DNA of 37,203 nt from Candidatus Scybalocola faecipullorum. GTDB taxonomy: Bacteria; Bacillota; Clostridia; Lachnospirales; Lachnospiraceae. The notes under the pieces are model-generated. The model was not told where the DNA came from and ran no database searches. It saw only the letters and a list, made by a program, of their open reading frames with translations. Shown piece after piece: positions 24,479 to 32,793 of the stretch (positions within the stretch are counted from its first letter, which is position 1; each line of letters opens with the position of its first letter). The position numbers were made by a program, and so were the translations under genes. The DNA lies in assembly GCA_018716485.1 (NCBI GenBank), contig DVJY01000039.1, positions 1 to 37,203 of the forward strand, given 5' to 3'.

Positions 24479-24537
24479 CAATGTTGCCCGCAGCTAAGCT
24501 CCTCGGTTAATATAAAGAAAAAAGAAGGAGATGTTTG

Positions 24538-26403
24538 ATGATGGGCAACGTATCATTTCAATCTGTAAATATTGAAGACGGATTCTGGAAGGAACAGCAG
24601 AAAGTGAACCGGGAAACAACTGTTTGGGCGATTTATGACCGGTTTAAAGAAAGCGGCCGTTTTGATGCGCTTCGGTGCGGCTGGCAGGAAGGAATGCCAA
24701 ATAAACCGCATATTTTTTGGGATTCAGATGTGGCAAAATGGCTGGAAGGTGCTTCTTACCTTATGCAAAAGCAGCCGGATGCCCGGATGGAGGCGATTGC
24801 TGACAATATTGCGGACACAGTGGAAGCGCATCAGAGAGAGGACGGTTATTTTAACAGCTATTTTCTGACAATGAGCCCTGATGAAATTTTTACACACCGT
24901 ATGGATCATGAATTGTACTGTGCGGGACATTTTGTGGAAGCGGCCATTGCTTATTATCATGCCACAGGCAAGAGAAAACTTTTGGACTGTATGGAACGGT
25001 ATATCGCATTGATCGATCGGGTGTTCAGAATCGAACATTCGGCGGCATTTGATACGCCGGGGCATGAAGAAATTGAGATGGCCCTGGCAAAACTTTATGA
25101 GGAAACGAAAAATGAAAATTATTTAAAACTTCTGCGATTTTTTGTGGATCACCGCGGACGCAGCAAAAAAGATTCCAGTGCGCCGTTTTCAGAATATCAT
25201 ACACAGTCTCACCTGCCGGCTGTAGAGCAGCACACGGCAGAGGGACATGCTGTGCGGGCGCTTTATTGGTGCTGCGGCATTCAGGATCTGGCGGCATTGG
25301 AAGATGACGCGGATTTAAAAGAGACATGCCTTGCCATATTTGACGATATTGTCACTAAGAAAATGTATATTACCGGCGGCGTCGGCTCCACTTATGCGGG
25401 CGAGGCGTTTACTTTCCCGTATGATCTGCCGGATGACAGAGCCTACAGTGAAACGTGCGCCGGGATTGCGCTTGCTATGTTTTGCCGCAGACTTTGGTCC
25501 ATGTACAAGGATGGAAAATATGCGGACATTGCTGAACAGGCGATTTATAATACAGTACTTTCTGGGATCTCATTGTCGGGCGATGAATTTTTTTATGAAA
25601 ACCCTCTGGCTGTTGATGTGCGTCAGCGTAAATTTTATGAAAAGCGTCCGTCTTTTGAACAGCTGAGATGGCCGATTATACGGCGTGTCAAATTGTTTGA
25701 ATGTTCATGCTGCCCGCCCAATTTAATGCGTCTGATCGGGGCCATCGGCGATTATGCTTATTCGGTTGAAGGCGATACTATTTATACCCATTTGTATATG
25801 GATAATACAGCCGATATCCCGGTAGCCGGAAAGACATTCAGGATTACACAGAAAACAAAATATCCGCTGGCGGGCCATATCTGCCTGACTGTAGGCACTG
25901 AGGGAAGCTGCAAGCTGGCGCTGCGTATACCTGCATGGTGTCAGAATCCTGAAGTGAAGGTGAACGGAGAAAAGATTCATGGAGAGATATGCAACGGTTA
26001 TTTTATGATTGAAAAGATGTGGGCCGAAGGAGACTGTATTGAACTGATACTCCCAATGATCGTGCGTGTGGTAGAAGCGGCGCCGGAATGCAGGGATTAC
26101 TGTGGAAAAATTGCGGTCTGCAGGGGACCAATGGTCTACTGTGTGGAAAGTGAAGACTGCGATGGGCAGACAGTTGTGAGAGATGTGCGTATACACACAG
26201 ATGCTCCATTTACAGTGAAAGAAGAGATGATCTGCGGACGGGAGCTTCCTGTGATTTATGCGGAAGGTGAAGTGCGCAGGGGCACCGGAAATCTTTATCA
26301 AAACGTTCCGTTTGAGCGTATGCCGGTATCTGTGAGAATGATTCCATATTTTACATGGGCCAACAGAGGCGAGGACGATATGTACGTGTGGCTGCTTGGC
26401 TAA
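24538..26403 (+). CDS. GH127 beta-L-arabinofuranosidase
   Basis: This 621-residue cytosolic enzyme has the GH127 layout: an (alpha/alpha)6 barrel, then beta-sandwich domains from about residue 410. The zinc/active-site set of Bifidobacterium HypBA1 is conserved. E305-x-C307 (YSETCAG) matches E338/C340, and C391-C392 (ECSCCPPN) matches C417/C418, C417 being the nucleophile. It would release beta-L-arabinofuranose from plant glycoprotein or pectin-derived oligosaccharides. With no signal peptide it needs imported oligosaccharides, and no transporter is adjacent. Start 24538 is seven bases behind AGAAGGAG (24523-24530). Confidence 0.93.
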   Translation: MMGNVSFQSVNIEDGFWKEQQKVNRETTVWAIYDRFKESGRFDALRCGWQEGMPNKPHIFWDSDVAKWLEGASYLMQKQPDARMEAIADNIADTVEAHQREDGYFNSYFLTMSPDEIFTHRMDHELYCAGHFVEAAIAYYHATGKRKLLDCMERYIALIDRVFRIEHSAAFDTPGHEEIEMALAKLYEETKNENYLKLLRFFVDHRGRSKKDSSAPFSEYHTQSHLPAVEQHTAEGHAVRALYWCCGIQDLAALEDDADLKETCLAIFDDIVTKKMYITGGVGSTYAGEAFTFPYDLPDDRAYSETCAGIALAMFCRRLWSMYKDGKYADIAEQAIYNTVLSGISLSGDEFFYENPLAVDVRQRKFYEKRPSFEQLRWPIIRRVKLFECSCCPPNLMRLIGAIGDYAYSVEGDTIYTHLYMDNTADIPVAGKTFRITQKTKYPLAGHICLTVGTEGSCKLALRIPAWCQNPEVKVNGEKIHGEICNGYFMIEKMWAEGDCIELILPMIVRVVEAAPECRDYCGKIAVCRGPMVYCVESEDCDGQTVVRDVRIHTDAPFTVKEEMICGRELPVIYAEGEVRRGTGNLYQNVPFERMPVSVRMIPYFTWANRGEDDMYVWLLG

Positions 26404-26417
26404 AAATTTAAAATTCA

Positions 26418-26500
26418 ATGCCGATACATAGTTTCATCATTGTGAAGCGAAGAAAAAGATTCGCCGATTATGATGAATATGTATCGGCATTTTGTTTTGG
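26418..26500 (+). terminator. Large three-tier hairpin terminator after GH127
   Basis: Three nested perfect stems occur: ATGCCGATACAT/ATGTATCGGCAT (26418-26429 with 26479-26490), TTCATCAT/ATGATGAA (26433-26440 with 26470-26477) and GCGAA/TTCGC (26447-26451 with 26460-26464). TTTGTTTT follows. The hairpin is unusually long for a simple terminator. Confidence 0.75.
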
Positions 26501-26528
26501 CATGAAAGCACTGGGCAGGCAAAGATAA

Positions 26529-26550
26529 GCGTGCATATTGCGTGCATATT
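26529..26550 (+). repeat. Perfect tandem 11-bp repeat upstream of iolC
   Basis: GCGTGCATATT occurs twice in immediate tandem, so identical sites are one helical turn apart. It lies just upstream of a candidate promoter, TTGAAA (26567-26572)-17 bp-TACATT (26590-26595). In Bacillus, IolR binds a tandem direct repeat of an 11-mer; the bases here differ but the geometry is the same. Confidence 0.5.
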
Positions 26551-26566
26551 TGGGGGAGATATGTTG

Positions 26567-26673
26567 TTGAAAACAAACAAAAATGAAAATACATTCTTGT
26601 ATGTTTTGTGGGAAATAAAAAAAATGGCGATAAAGACTTGCCATTTTTGCTCTGGGGTGATATCTTTAAGATA
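26567..26673 (+). promoter_or_regulatory. iol promoter and leader
   Basis: The rest of the 333-bp gap before iolC holds a plausible sigma-A promoter (TTGAAA 26567-26572, 17 bp, TACATT 26590-26595). It also holds a hairpin AAAAATGGC/GCCATTTTT (26620-26628 with 26640-26648) that resembles a weak terminator, and a short palindrome TATCTTTAAGATA (26661-26673). The RBS GGAGGT lies at 26725-26730. Confidence 0.4.
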
Positions 26674-26736
26674 AAGAAACACGCAGGAAAGTGTGCTTAC
26701 ACAGAAAAAGCACGCGCAGTGAACGGAGGTAGGGCA

Positions 26737-27771
26737 ATGAAATATTTGGAGTTTGATGAACAAAGACCGATGGACATTATATTACTGGGCAGGGTGGCCA
26801 TCGATTTTAATCCTGCTTACAATGATCAGGTGAAGGAAGATTTTAAACCGTTAAAGAAAGTACATATGTTTGAAAAGTTTGTCGGGGGTTCACCGGCAAA
26901 TATTGCAGTCGGCGTAACAAGACACGGCCTGAAGGCTGGCTTCATCGGAAAAGTGTCAGATGATCAGTTCGGCGAATATGTAGTGGATTATTTTAATGAA
27001 CAGGGCATTGATACATCTCATATTACAAAGTGTACCAACGGGGAAAAGCTGGGACTGACATTTACAGAGATGCTTTCGCCGACAGAAAGCAGTATTTTAA
27101 TGTACCGCAATTGCATTGCCGATCTGCAGCTGAGTGTTGAGGATATTGATGAAGATTATATTAAAAGCGCAAAAGCTATTTTGATTTCAGGTACGGCGCT
27201 GGCACAGAGCCCTTCCAGAGAAGCAGCCATCAAAGCAGTGATGCTTGCAAAGAGAAATAATACAAGGGTTATCTTCGATATTGATTATAGAGCCTATAAC
27301 TGGAAAAACGACGATGAAATTTCTATTTATTACAGCATTGTGGCTAAAGAAGCAGATTTAATTATGGGATCAAGAGAAGAATTTGACTTGACAGAAAAAT
27401 TGATCCGTCCGGGCATGACAGATGAGGAAAGCGCTGCCTACTGGCAGGGATGCAATGCGAGACTTCTTGTTATTAAACACGGTATGAAAGGATCGACTGC
27501 GTATACATGTGACGGACAGAAGTTCAGCATCAAACCGTTCCCTGTCAACGCAAGAAAAGGTTTCGGCGGCGGAGACGGTTACGGCTCAGGCTTCTTATAC
27601 GGATTGTATCAGGGCTGGGATGTGATTGACTGTCTGGAGTTTGGCTCAGCAGAAGCTTCAATGATGGTCAGAAGCAATAACTGCTCAGATGATCTTCCGG
27701 GACCTGATGCGGTACGTGCATTTATTAAAGAAGAAAAAGAAAAATACGGGGAAATGATCGCAAGAGTATAG
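26737..27771 (+). CDS. iolC: 5-dehydro-2-deoxygluconokinase
   Basis: This 344-residue PfkB/ribokinase-fold kinase contains MDIILLGRVAIDFNP at the N-terminus, the substrate region FVGGSPANIAVGVTRHGL, and the C-terminal ATP/catalytic motif FGGGDGYGSGF with the catalytic Asp in GGGD. It phosphorylates 2-deoxy-5-keto-D-gluconate in myo-inositol breakdown. Linkage to iolD, iolB and an aldolase supports IolC over other PfkB sugars. Start 26737 follows GGAGGT; an earlier in-frame ATG (26608) has no RBS and lies in the leader hairpin region. It is the first gene of the operon, and iolD starts 19 bases after its stop. Confidence 0.93.
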   Translation: MKYLEFDEQRPMDIILLGRVAIDFNPAYNDQVKEDFKPLKKVHMFEKFVGGSPANIAVGVTRHGLKAGFIGKVSDDQFGEYVVDYFNEQGIDTSHITKCTNGEKLGLTFTEMLSPTESSILMYRNCIADLQLSVEDIDEDYIKSAKAILISGTALAQSPSREAAIKAVMLAKRNNTRVIFDIDYRAYNWKNDDEISIYYSIVAKEADLIMGSREEFDLTEKLIRPGMTDEESAAYWQGCNARLLVIKHGMKGSTAYTCDGQKFSIKPFPVNARKGFGGGDGYGSGFLYGLYQGWDVIDCLEFGSAEASMMVRSNNCSDDLPGPDAVRAFIKEEKEKYGEMIARV

Positions 27772-27790
27772 AGAAGGGAGATTGAGAATC

Positions 27791-29722
27791 ATGGCGAAAA
27801 CAATCAGAATGACGACGGCTCAGGCAATTGTCAGATTTCTTGATCAGCAGTATGTGCTGATGGATGGCAAGGAAACCAAATTTGTAGAGGGCTTTTTCAC
27901 GATTTTCGGTCACGGCATTGCTGTGGGTCTTGGAGAAGCGTTGGATACAAATCCGGGGCAGTTAAAAGTACTTCAGGGCAGAAACGAGCAGGGAATGTGC
28001 CATGCGGCAATCGCATTTGCAAAACAGAACGGACGTAAAAAAATCATTCCATGCGCATCGTCTATCGGACCGGGTGCTGCCAATATGGTCACAGCCTGTG
28101 CTACGGCAACTGTAAATAACATTCCGCTGCTTGTTTTCCCGGCAGACAGTTTCGCGTCAAGACAGCCGGACCCGGTGCTTCAGCAGCTGGAACAAAGCAG
28201 CAGTATGGCGATTACGACAAATGATGCATTTAAGCCGGTATGTAAATATTGGGACAGAATTACACGTCCGGAGATGGTCATGACAGCGCTGATCAATGCA
28301 ATGCGTGTGCTGACAGATCCTGCGGAAACAGGCGCATGCTGTATAGCGCTTTGTCAGGATGTTGAAGGTGAATCTTATGATTTCCCAGAGTATTTCTTTA
28401 AAAAGCGCGTACATAGAATTACACGTCCGACAGCCGTTGGGGAAGAACTTGATGATCTTACAGAAGTGATTTCCAAAGCAAAAAAACCGATTGTGATTGT
28501 GGGCGGCGGTGTCAGATATTCGGAAGCTGGAGAAACTGTAGAAAAATTCTGTGAAGAATTCCATATTCCGTTCGGCGAGACACAGGGCGGAAAAAGTGCC
28601 TGCAAGTCAAGCCACCCTTATTGTCTGGGCGGTATCGGTGTGACAGGAACTTATGCCTCCAATATCATTGCAAAAGATGCTGATGTTGTGATTGCGATCG
28701 GTTCCAGACTTTCAGACTTTACGACCAGTTCCAAGCATCTTTTCAGAAATGAGGGTGTGCAGTTTGTAACAATCAATAACAGCCGCTTCCATGCCTATAA
28801 GATGGATGCAGTGAAGGCTGTCGGTGACGCGAAGGCAACCATAGAGGCGCTTGCGGCACGTCTTCGTGCGGTCGGCTACTGCTCTGCATATACTGATGAA
28901 ATTGAAAAGGCTAAAGAGGCGTGGGATAAGGAAATGGATCGCCTTGGTGCGATCACATATACCGGCGATGATTTTGAGCCGCTGATTAAGGCGAGAGATC
29001 CGAGAACGATTCCGGAATTTGTAAAAATGACACACGGCACAATCGCCCAGACTGCAGCGCTGGCAGCGATCAACCGTACGATTGATCCGGATGCAACGAT
29101 TATTACAGCAGGCGGCTCGCTTCCAAGCTGTATGCAGCGTATGTGGAGAACAGATAAGCGGGGCGGCTATCATGCAGAGTATGGTTATTCATGCATGGGC
29201 TATGAAGTTGCGGCAACACTTGGCGTAAAGATGGCGGAGCCGGACAATGAAGTTTATTGCGTTGTCGGTGATTCCAGTTTTCAGATGATGCACAGTGAGA
29301 TTATGACAATCATGCAGGAATGCAAAAAAGTCAATATTTTAATCTTTGATAACTGCGGTTTTGGCTGCATCAACAATCTTGAAATGAATCACGGTATCGG
29401 AAGTCTTGCCACAGAATTCAGATATACAGACGGCAAAAAACCGACTGGCAATCTGATTCCTGTAGATTATGCGAAGATCGGCGAAGGCTACGGCCTGAAG
29501 AGTTATACATGCCGGACGATTGATGAACTGGTTGCTGCCCTTGAAGATGCTAAAAAACAGACAGTGGCATGTCTGTTTGATCTGAAAGTTATTCCAAAGA
29601 CGATGACAGATGGTTATGAATCATGGTGGAATGTGGGCATAGCCACAACATCTGATAAAGAAAGTGTCAGAGATGCATGCGAAGGCGTTATGAAAGGCCG
29701 CAGTGAATCAAGAGCATATTAA
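27791..29722 (+). CDS. iolD: 3D-(3,5/4)-trihydroxycyclohexane-1,2-dione acylhydrolase
   Basis: This 643-residue ThDP-dependent enzyme contains E66 in LQGRNEQGMCHAA (the conserved Glu that activates ThDP), a central domain (KKPIVIVGGGVRYSEAGE) and the C-terminal ThDP/Mg motif GDSS...N (G493-D494 to N521; VVGDSSFQMMHSEIM, IFDNCGFGCINNL). It opens the cyclohexane ring of the inositol-derived dione to give 5-deoxy-glucuronate. Start 27791 is ten bases behind GAAGGGAG; the TTG at 27782 is too close to it. The length and order iolC-iolD-iolB agree with Clostridial clusters. Confidence 0.95.
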   Translation: MAKTIRMTTAQAIVRFLDQQYVLMDGKETKFVEGFFTIFGHGIAVGLGEALDTNPGQLKVLQGRNEQGMCHAAIAFAKQNGRKKIIPCASSIGPGAANMVTACATATVNNIPLLVFPADSFASRQPDPVLQQLEQSSSMAITTNDAFKPVCKYWDRITRPEMVMTALINAMRVLTDPAETGACCIALCQDVEGESYDFPEYFFKKRVHRITRPTAVGEELDDLTEVISKAKKPIVIVGGGVRYSEAGETVEKFCEEFHIPFGETQGGKSACKSSHPYCLGGIGVTGTYASNIIAKDADVVIAIGSRLSDFTTSSKHLFRNEGVQFVTINNSRFHAYKMDAVKAVGDAKATIEALAARLRAVGYCSAYTDEIEKAKEAWDKEMDRLGAITYTGDDFEPLIKARDPRTIPEFVKMTHGTIAQTAALAAINRTIDPDATIITAGGSLPSCMQRMWRTDKRGGYHAEYGYSCMGYEVAATLGVKMAEPDNEVYCVVGDSSFQMMHSEIMTIMQECKKVNILIFDNCGFGCINNLEMNHGIGSLATEFRYTDGKKPTGNLIPVDYAKIGEGYGLKSYTCRTIDELVAALEDAKKQTVACLFDLKVIPKTMTDGYESWWNVGIATTSDKESVRDACEGVMKGRSESRAY

Positions 29723-29733
29723 TTGAAGTTGTC

Positions 29734-29762
29734 TGACGGCGCCGCAAAAGAGCGGCGCCTCA
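29734..29762 (+). repeat. Strong intercistronic hairpin between iolD and iolB
   Basis: GGCGCCGC-AAAAGA-GCGGCGCC (29738-29759) is a perfect 8-bp GC stem, extended outside by TGA/TCA with a bulged C. No T tract follows, so it is more likely an mRNA-stabilising or processing hairpin that sets the iolD to iolB ratio than a terminator. Confidence 0.6.
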
Positions 29763-29787
29763 GTTTACAGAAAGAGGCGTATATAAT

Positions 29788-30576
29788 ATGGGAAAAGTAT
29801 TTGGTTATCCTGAATTTGATGAAAACGGCGAAAGAATATTGACAACTTATGATAATGACTATAAAGCAATGATGATGGACATCAGAGTATACCGTCTGAA
29901 AGCCGGTCAGAAGCGCAGCTTTTTAAGAACAGGAGAAGAAACGGCAGTGCTGCTTCAGGAAGGCAAAATGATTTTTCAGTGGGAAGGTAATCGTGCTGAA
30001 GTCAGCAGAAAGGATGTTTTCACTGAAGGACCGTGGTGCGTACATGTATGCACAGGCAAGCGTGTTGACGTTACAGCAATCACCGACGGAGAAATTCTTG
30101 TTCAGTGTACAAAAAATGATAAGGAATTCCCGGGCAGACTGTACCGTCCTGAGGACGCGCCGTGGGGTTATTCCAGTGTGGGAAAATTCGGAAATGTGGC
30201 AAAACGCCGGGTAAATACAATTTTTGATCACGATATTGCGCCGTATTCTAATATGGTTCTCGGAGAAGTTTTGAATGATCCGGGCAACTGGTCAGGATAT
30301 CTGCCGCACCGTCATCCGCAGCCGGAGACATATTATTTTAAGTTTGATCATCCGGAAGGTTTTGGAGCCAGCTTTGTCGGCGACCAAGTATTTAAGAGTG
30401 TGGACGGCAGTTTTTCAGCCATTCCGGGGGGAGAACTGCATCCTCAGGCAGTAGCGCCGGGATTTCAGATGTATACTTGCTGGATGATCCGTCATCTCGA
30501 CGGCAATCCGTGGCTCCAGACAGACCGGTGTGAAGATGAGCGGTATGTATGGCTTCATGATGCAAAATTTGATTAA
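29788..30576 (+). CDS. iolB: 5-deoxy-glucuronate isomerase
   Basis: This 262-residue bicupin carries the metal site H174-x-H176-x3-E180 (LPHRHPQPETYYF) and H218 (GGELHPQAVAPG) in the second cupin, as in IolB. It converts 5-deoxy-glucuronate to 2-deoxy-5-keto-D-gluconate. Its N-terminal half has the IolB features RLKAGQKRSF and EVSRKDVFTEGP. It starts at 29788, behind GAAAGAGG, and the iron ADH follows after 39 bases. Confidence 0.95.
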   Translation: MGKVFGYPEFDENGERILTTYDNDYKAMMMDIRVYRLKAGQKRSFLRTGEETAVLLQEGKMIFQWEGNRAEVSRKDVFTEGPWCVHVCTGKRVDVTAITDGEILVQCTKNDKEFPGRLYRPEDAPWGYSSVGKFGNVAKRRVNTIFDHDIAPYSNMVLGEVLNDPGNWSGYLPHRHPQPETYYFKFDHPEGFGASFVGDQVFKSVDGSFSAIPGGELHPQAVAPGFQMYTCWMIRHLDGNPWLQTDRCEDERYVWLHDAKFD

Positions 30577-30615
30577 TGAATCAATGGTTGGATGATTGGA
30601 TAGGAGTGGTGAGAG

Positions 30616-31767
30616 ATGGCCAGAGAATTTATTGTACCTGGTGAGATTTTTACAGGTGCCGGCGCCCTTGACATGGCTGAAGCGGCAATGAAAAAACTTG
30701 GAAAAAAAGCGCTGATCGTCACAGATAAAGTGATGATTGAACTGGGAAATTGTGCCAAAATAGAGACAGCTTTGAAAAATCAGGGCATTGCATACAGTGT
30801 TTATTCTGAAGTCACAGGTGAGCCGACCGATGTGATGATTGAAAAAGGCTTGAAAATGTATAAGGAAGAAGCATGTGATTTTATGGTAGCACTTGGCGGA
30901 GGCAGCCCGCTGGATGCCATGAAAGCCATCGGATCTCTTGTGGAAAATGGCGGAAATATTTCCGATTACATGGGCAAAGAGATTGACGCGAAGATGCCGC
31001 CGATGGTTGCCGTGCCGACAACAGCCGGTACCGGTTCTGAGGCTACCCAGTTTACGATTATTACAGATACAAAAAAAGATATCAAAATGCTGCTTAAAGG
31101 CAAAGTATTGATTCCTGATATTGCAGTGATTGATCCTCAGTTTACGATGACAGCGCCGCCTAAAATTACAGCGGCGACAGGTCTTGATGCATTGTGTCAT
31201 GCGACAGAGGCTTATACATCAAGAAAAGCGCAGACACTTTCAGATACTTTTGCGCTGTCCGCTGTAAAGCGTATTTTCAGATACCTGCCGGAAGCATTTA
31301 AAGACGGAAGCAATGTGGAAGCGAGAGTTCAGATGTCTGTGGCAGCATTGGAAGCCGGCATCGCATTTAACAATGCTTCAGTCACAATTATTCATGGCAT
31401 GAGCCGCCCAATCGGCGCCCTGTTCCATGTGGCTCACGGTATTTCCAATGCCATGCTCATGAAAGAGTGTCTCACATTTGCGCTGCCGGGAGCTTATGAC
31501 AAATTTGCAGATTTGGCGAGAGCAATCAATGTGTCCGACGATAAAGACAGCGATGAAGTTGCAGCCGAGAAATATTTGAAAGCGGTTGAGATGCTTACAA
31601 AGACGCTTGAAATTCCTTCGCTGGAAGCTTACGGCATTGACAAGCAGGCATTCTTTGATGTAATTGATAAAATGGCATTTGATGCCATGGCCAGCGGAAG
31701 CCCGCAGAATACAATGCGTGATGTCACTGAAGATGATGTAAAGGAAATTTATAAGAAACTGTGGTAA
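30616..31767 (+). CDS. Iron-containing alcohol dehydrogenase (putative malonate semialdehyde reductase)
   Basis: This 383-residue group III (Fe-dependent) dehydrogenase has the NAD(P) motif VALGGGSPLDAMKAIG, the conserved PTTAGTGSEAT, and metal ligands D191, H195, H260 and H274 (GLDALCHATEAY; IIHGMSRPIGALFHVAHG), which match the family spacing. It sits between iolB and the aldolase with short gaps, so it should act in the same pathway. The most likely substrate is malonate semialdehyde, reduced to 3-hydroxypropionate with NADH; this is inference, because no iolA (the oxidative route) is in the window. Other aldehydes cannot be excluded. It starts at 30616 behind AGGAG. Confidence 0.85.
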   Translation: MAREFIVPGEIFTGAGALDMAEAAMKKLGKKALIVTDKVMIELGNCAKIETALKNQGIAYSVYSEVTGEPTDVMIEKGLKMYKEEACDFMVALGGGSPLDAMKAIGSLVENGGNISDYMGKEIDAKMPPMVAVPTTAGTGSEATQFTIITDTKKDIKMLLKGKVLIPDIAVIDPQFTMTAPPKITAATGLDALCHATEAYTSRKAQTLSDTFALSAVKRIFRYLPEAFKDGSNVEARVQMSVAALEAGIAFNNASVTIIHGMSRPIGALFHVAHGISNAMLMKECLTFALPGAYDKFADLARAINVSDDKDSDEVAAEKYLKAVEMLTKTLEIPSLEAYGIDKQAFFDVIDKMAFDAMASGSPQNTMRDVTEDDVKEIYKKLW

Positions 31768-31801
31768 GCCCGGTGCAGGTTTATGTGAAAGGAAGGATTT
31801 C

Positions 31802-32647
31802 ATGGCATTAGTAACGATGAAGCAGCTGCTTAAACAGGCTGCGGCCGAAAATAGAGGCTGCGGTGCGTTCAGCGTCGGAAATATGGAAATGGTGAAAGGC
31901 GCTGTGATGGCTGCAGAAGAACTTCAGACGCCGATTATTTTGCAGATTGCACAAGTCCGTTTAAAACATTCACCGCTGCATTTAATGGGACCGATGATGA
32001 TTCAGGCGGCAAAAGAAGCAAAAGTTGATATTGCCGTACATCTGGATCACGGACTGACGATGGATACCGTGCTTCAGGCATTGGAATTGGGCTTTACGTC
32101 GGTGATGTTCGACGGTTCATCGCTGCCTTTTGAGGAAAATATCCGGCAGGTCAGTGAAGTCGTTAAGACAGCGGCAAAATATGGCGCGACGGTGGAAGCT
32201 GAACTTGGCGTTGTCGGCGGCAGTGAAGACGGCAGTACGGATCACGGCATTCGGTGCACAGATCCGGCAGAGGCGGAAACATTCGTCAAAGAAACGAGCA
32301 TTGATGCACTGGCAGTGGCCATTGGAAACGCCCACGGCAACTATCCGGTAGCGCCGCGGCTTGCTTTTGATGTGCTGGAAGAAATTCACCGCAGGGTGGA
32401 TATTCCGCTTGTACTGCACGGTGGCAGCGGCATCAGCGATGAAGATTTTCAGAGAGCGATTTCTCTTGGCATTCGTAAGGTCAATATTGCGACAGCAAGC
32501 TTTAACAGTTTGACGAAAGCGGCGGAAGCGTATTTATCTTCTGAAGGCAAACATGATTATTTCGGATTAAATGAGGCGATGGTGCGCGGTACATATGAAA
32601 ATGTAAAGCGGCATATCCAAGTGTTTAATCATCCCTATGAGGGATAA
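31802..32647 (+). CDS. iolJ: Class II aldolase, probable 2-deoxy-5-keto-gluconate-6-P aldolase
   Basis: This 281-residue class II (zinc) aldolase contains HLDHG (D82, H83), the VEAELG segment, NAHGNYP and the substrate loop LHGGSGI. By sequence it could be a fructose-, tagatose- or IolJ-type enzyme. The position at the end of iolC-iolD-iolB-adh supports IolJ, which splits 6-phospho-2-deoxy-5-ketogluconate into DHAP and malonate semialdehyde. It starts at 31802 behind GGAAGGA. iolG, iolE and iolA are not visible in the window and must be elsewhere or absent. Confidence 0.85.
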   Translation: MALVTMKQLLKQAAAENRGCGAFSVGNMEMVKGAVMAAEELQTPIILQIAQVRLKHSPLHLMGPMMIQAAKEAKVDIAVHLDHGLTMDTVLQALELGFTSVMFDGSSLPFEENIRQVSEVVKTAAKYGATVEAELGVVGGSEDGSTDHGIRCTDPAEAETFVKETSIDALAVAIGNAHGNYPVAPRLAFDVLEEIHRRVDIPLVLHGGSGISDEDFQRAISLGIRKVNIATASFNSLTKAAEAYLSSEGKHDYFGLNEAMVRGTYENVKRHIQVFNHPYEG

Positions 32648-32746
32648 AATATAGGTTTATTGATAAGGCGGATATTCACAGACGTTTTGGCGGCTGCAAT
32701 ATGTCGGCATATGTGAAACGGCTGCGGCGGCAGTGACAATAAAAAA

Positions 32747-32790
32747 TCCCGTCAGAACACAGAAAACGCTGTATTCTGACGGGACTTTTG
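32747..32790. terminator. Bidirectional terminator between aldolase and ARH-like gene
   Basis: Arms TCCCGTCAGAA (32747-32757) and TTCTGACGGGA (32774-32784), with an inner ACAG/CTGT stem and an AAAACG loop. It is followed by CTTTTG on the plus strand and by a TTTTTT run on the minus strand. Confidence 0.88.
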
Positions 32791-32793
32791 TAT

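Noticed and set aside
25723-26418. Minus-strand open frame of 231 codons over the GH127 3' end
   Set aside because: It overlaps a well-supported GH127 domain on the other strand, and the His/Phe-rich product has no recognisable motif.
30415-31200. Long minus-strand open frame (261 codons) opposite iolB and the iron ADH
   Set aside because: It is antisense to two clear genes, is rich in Cys/His/Arg typical of reversed coding sequence, and has no RBS or domain.
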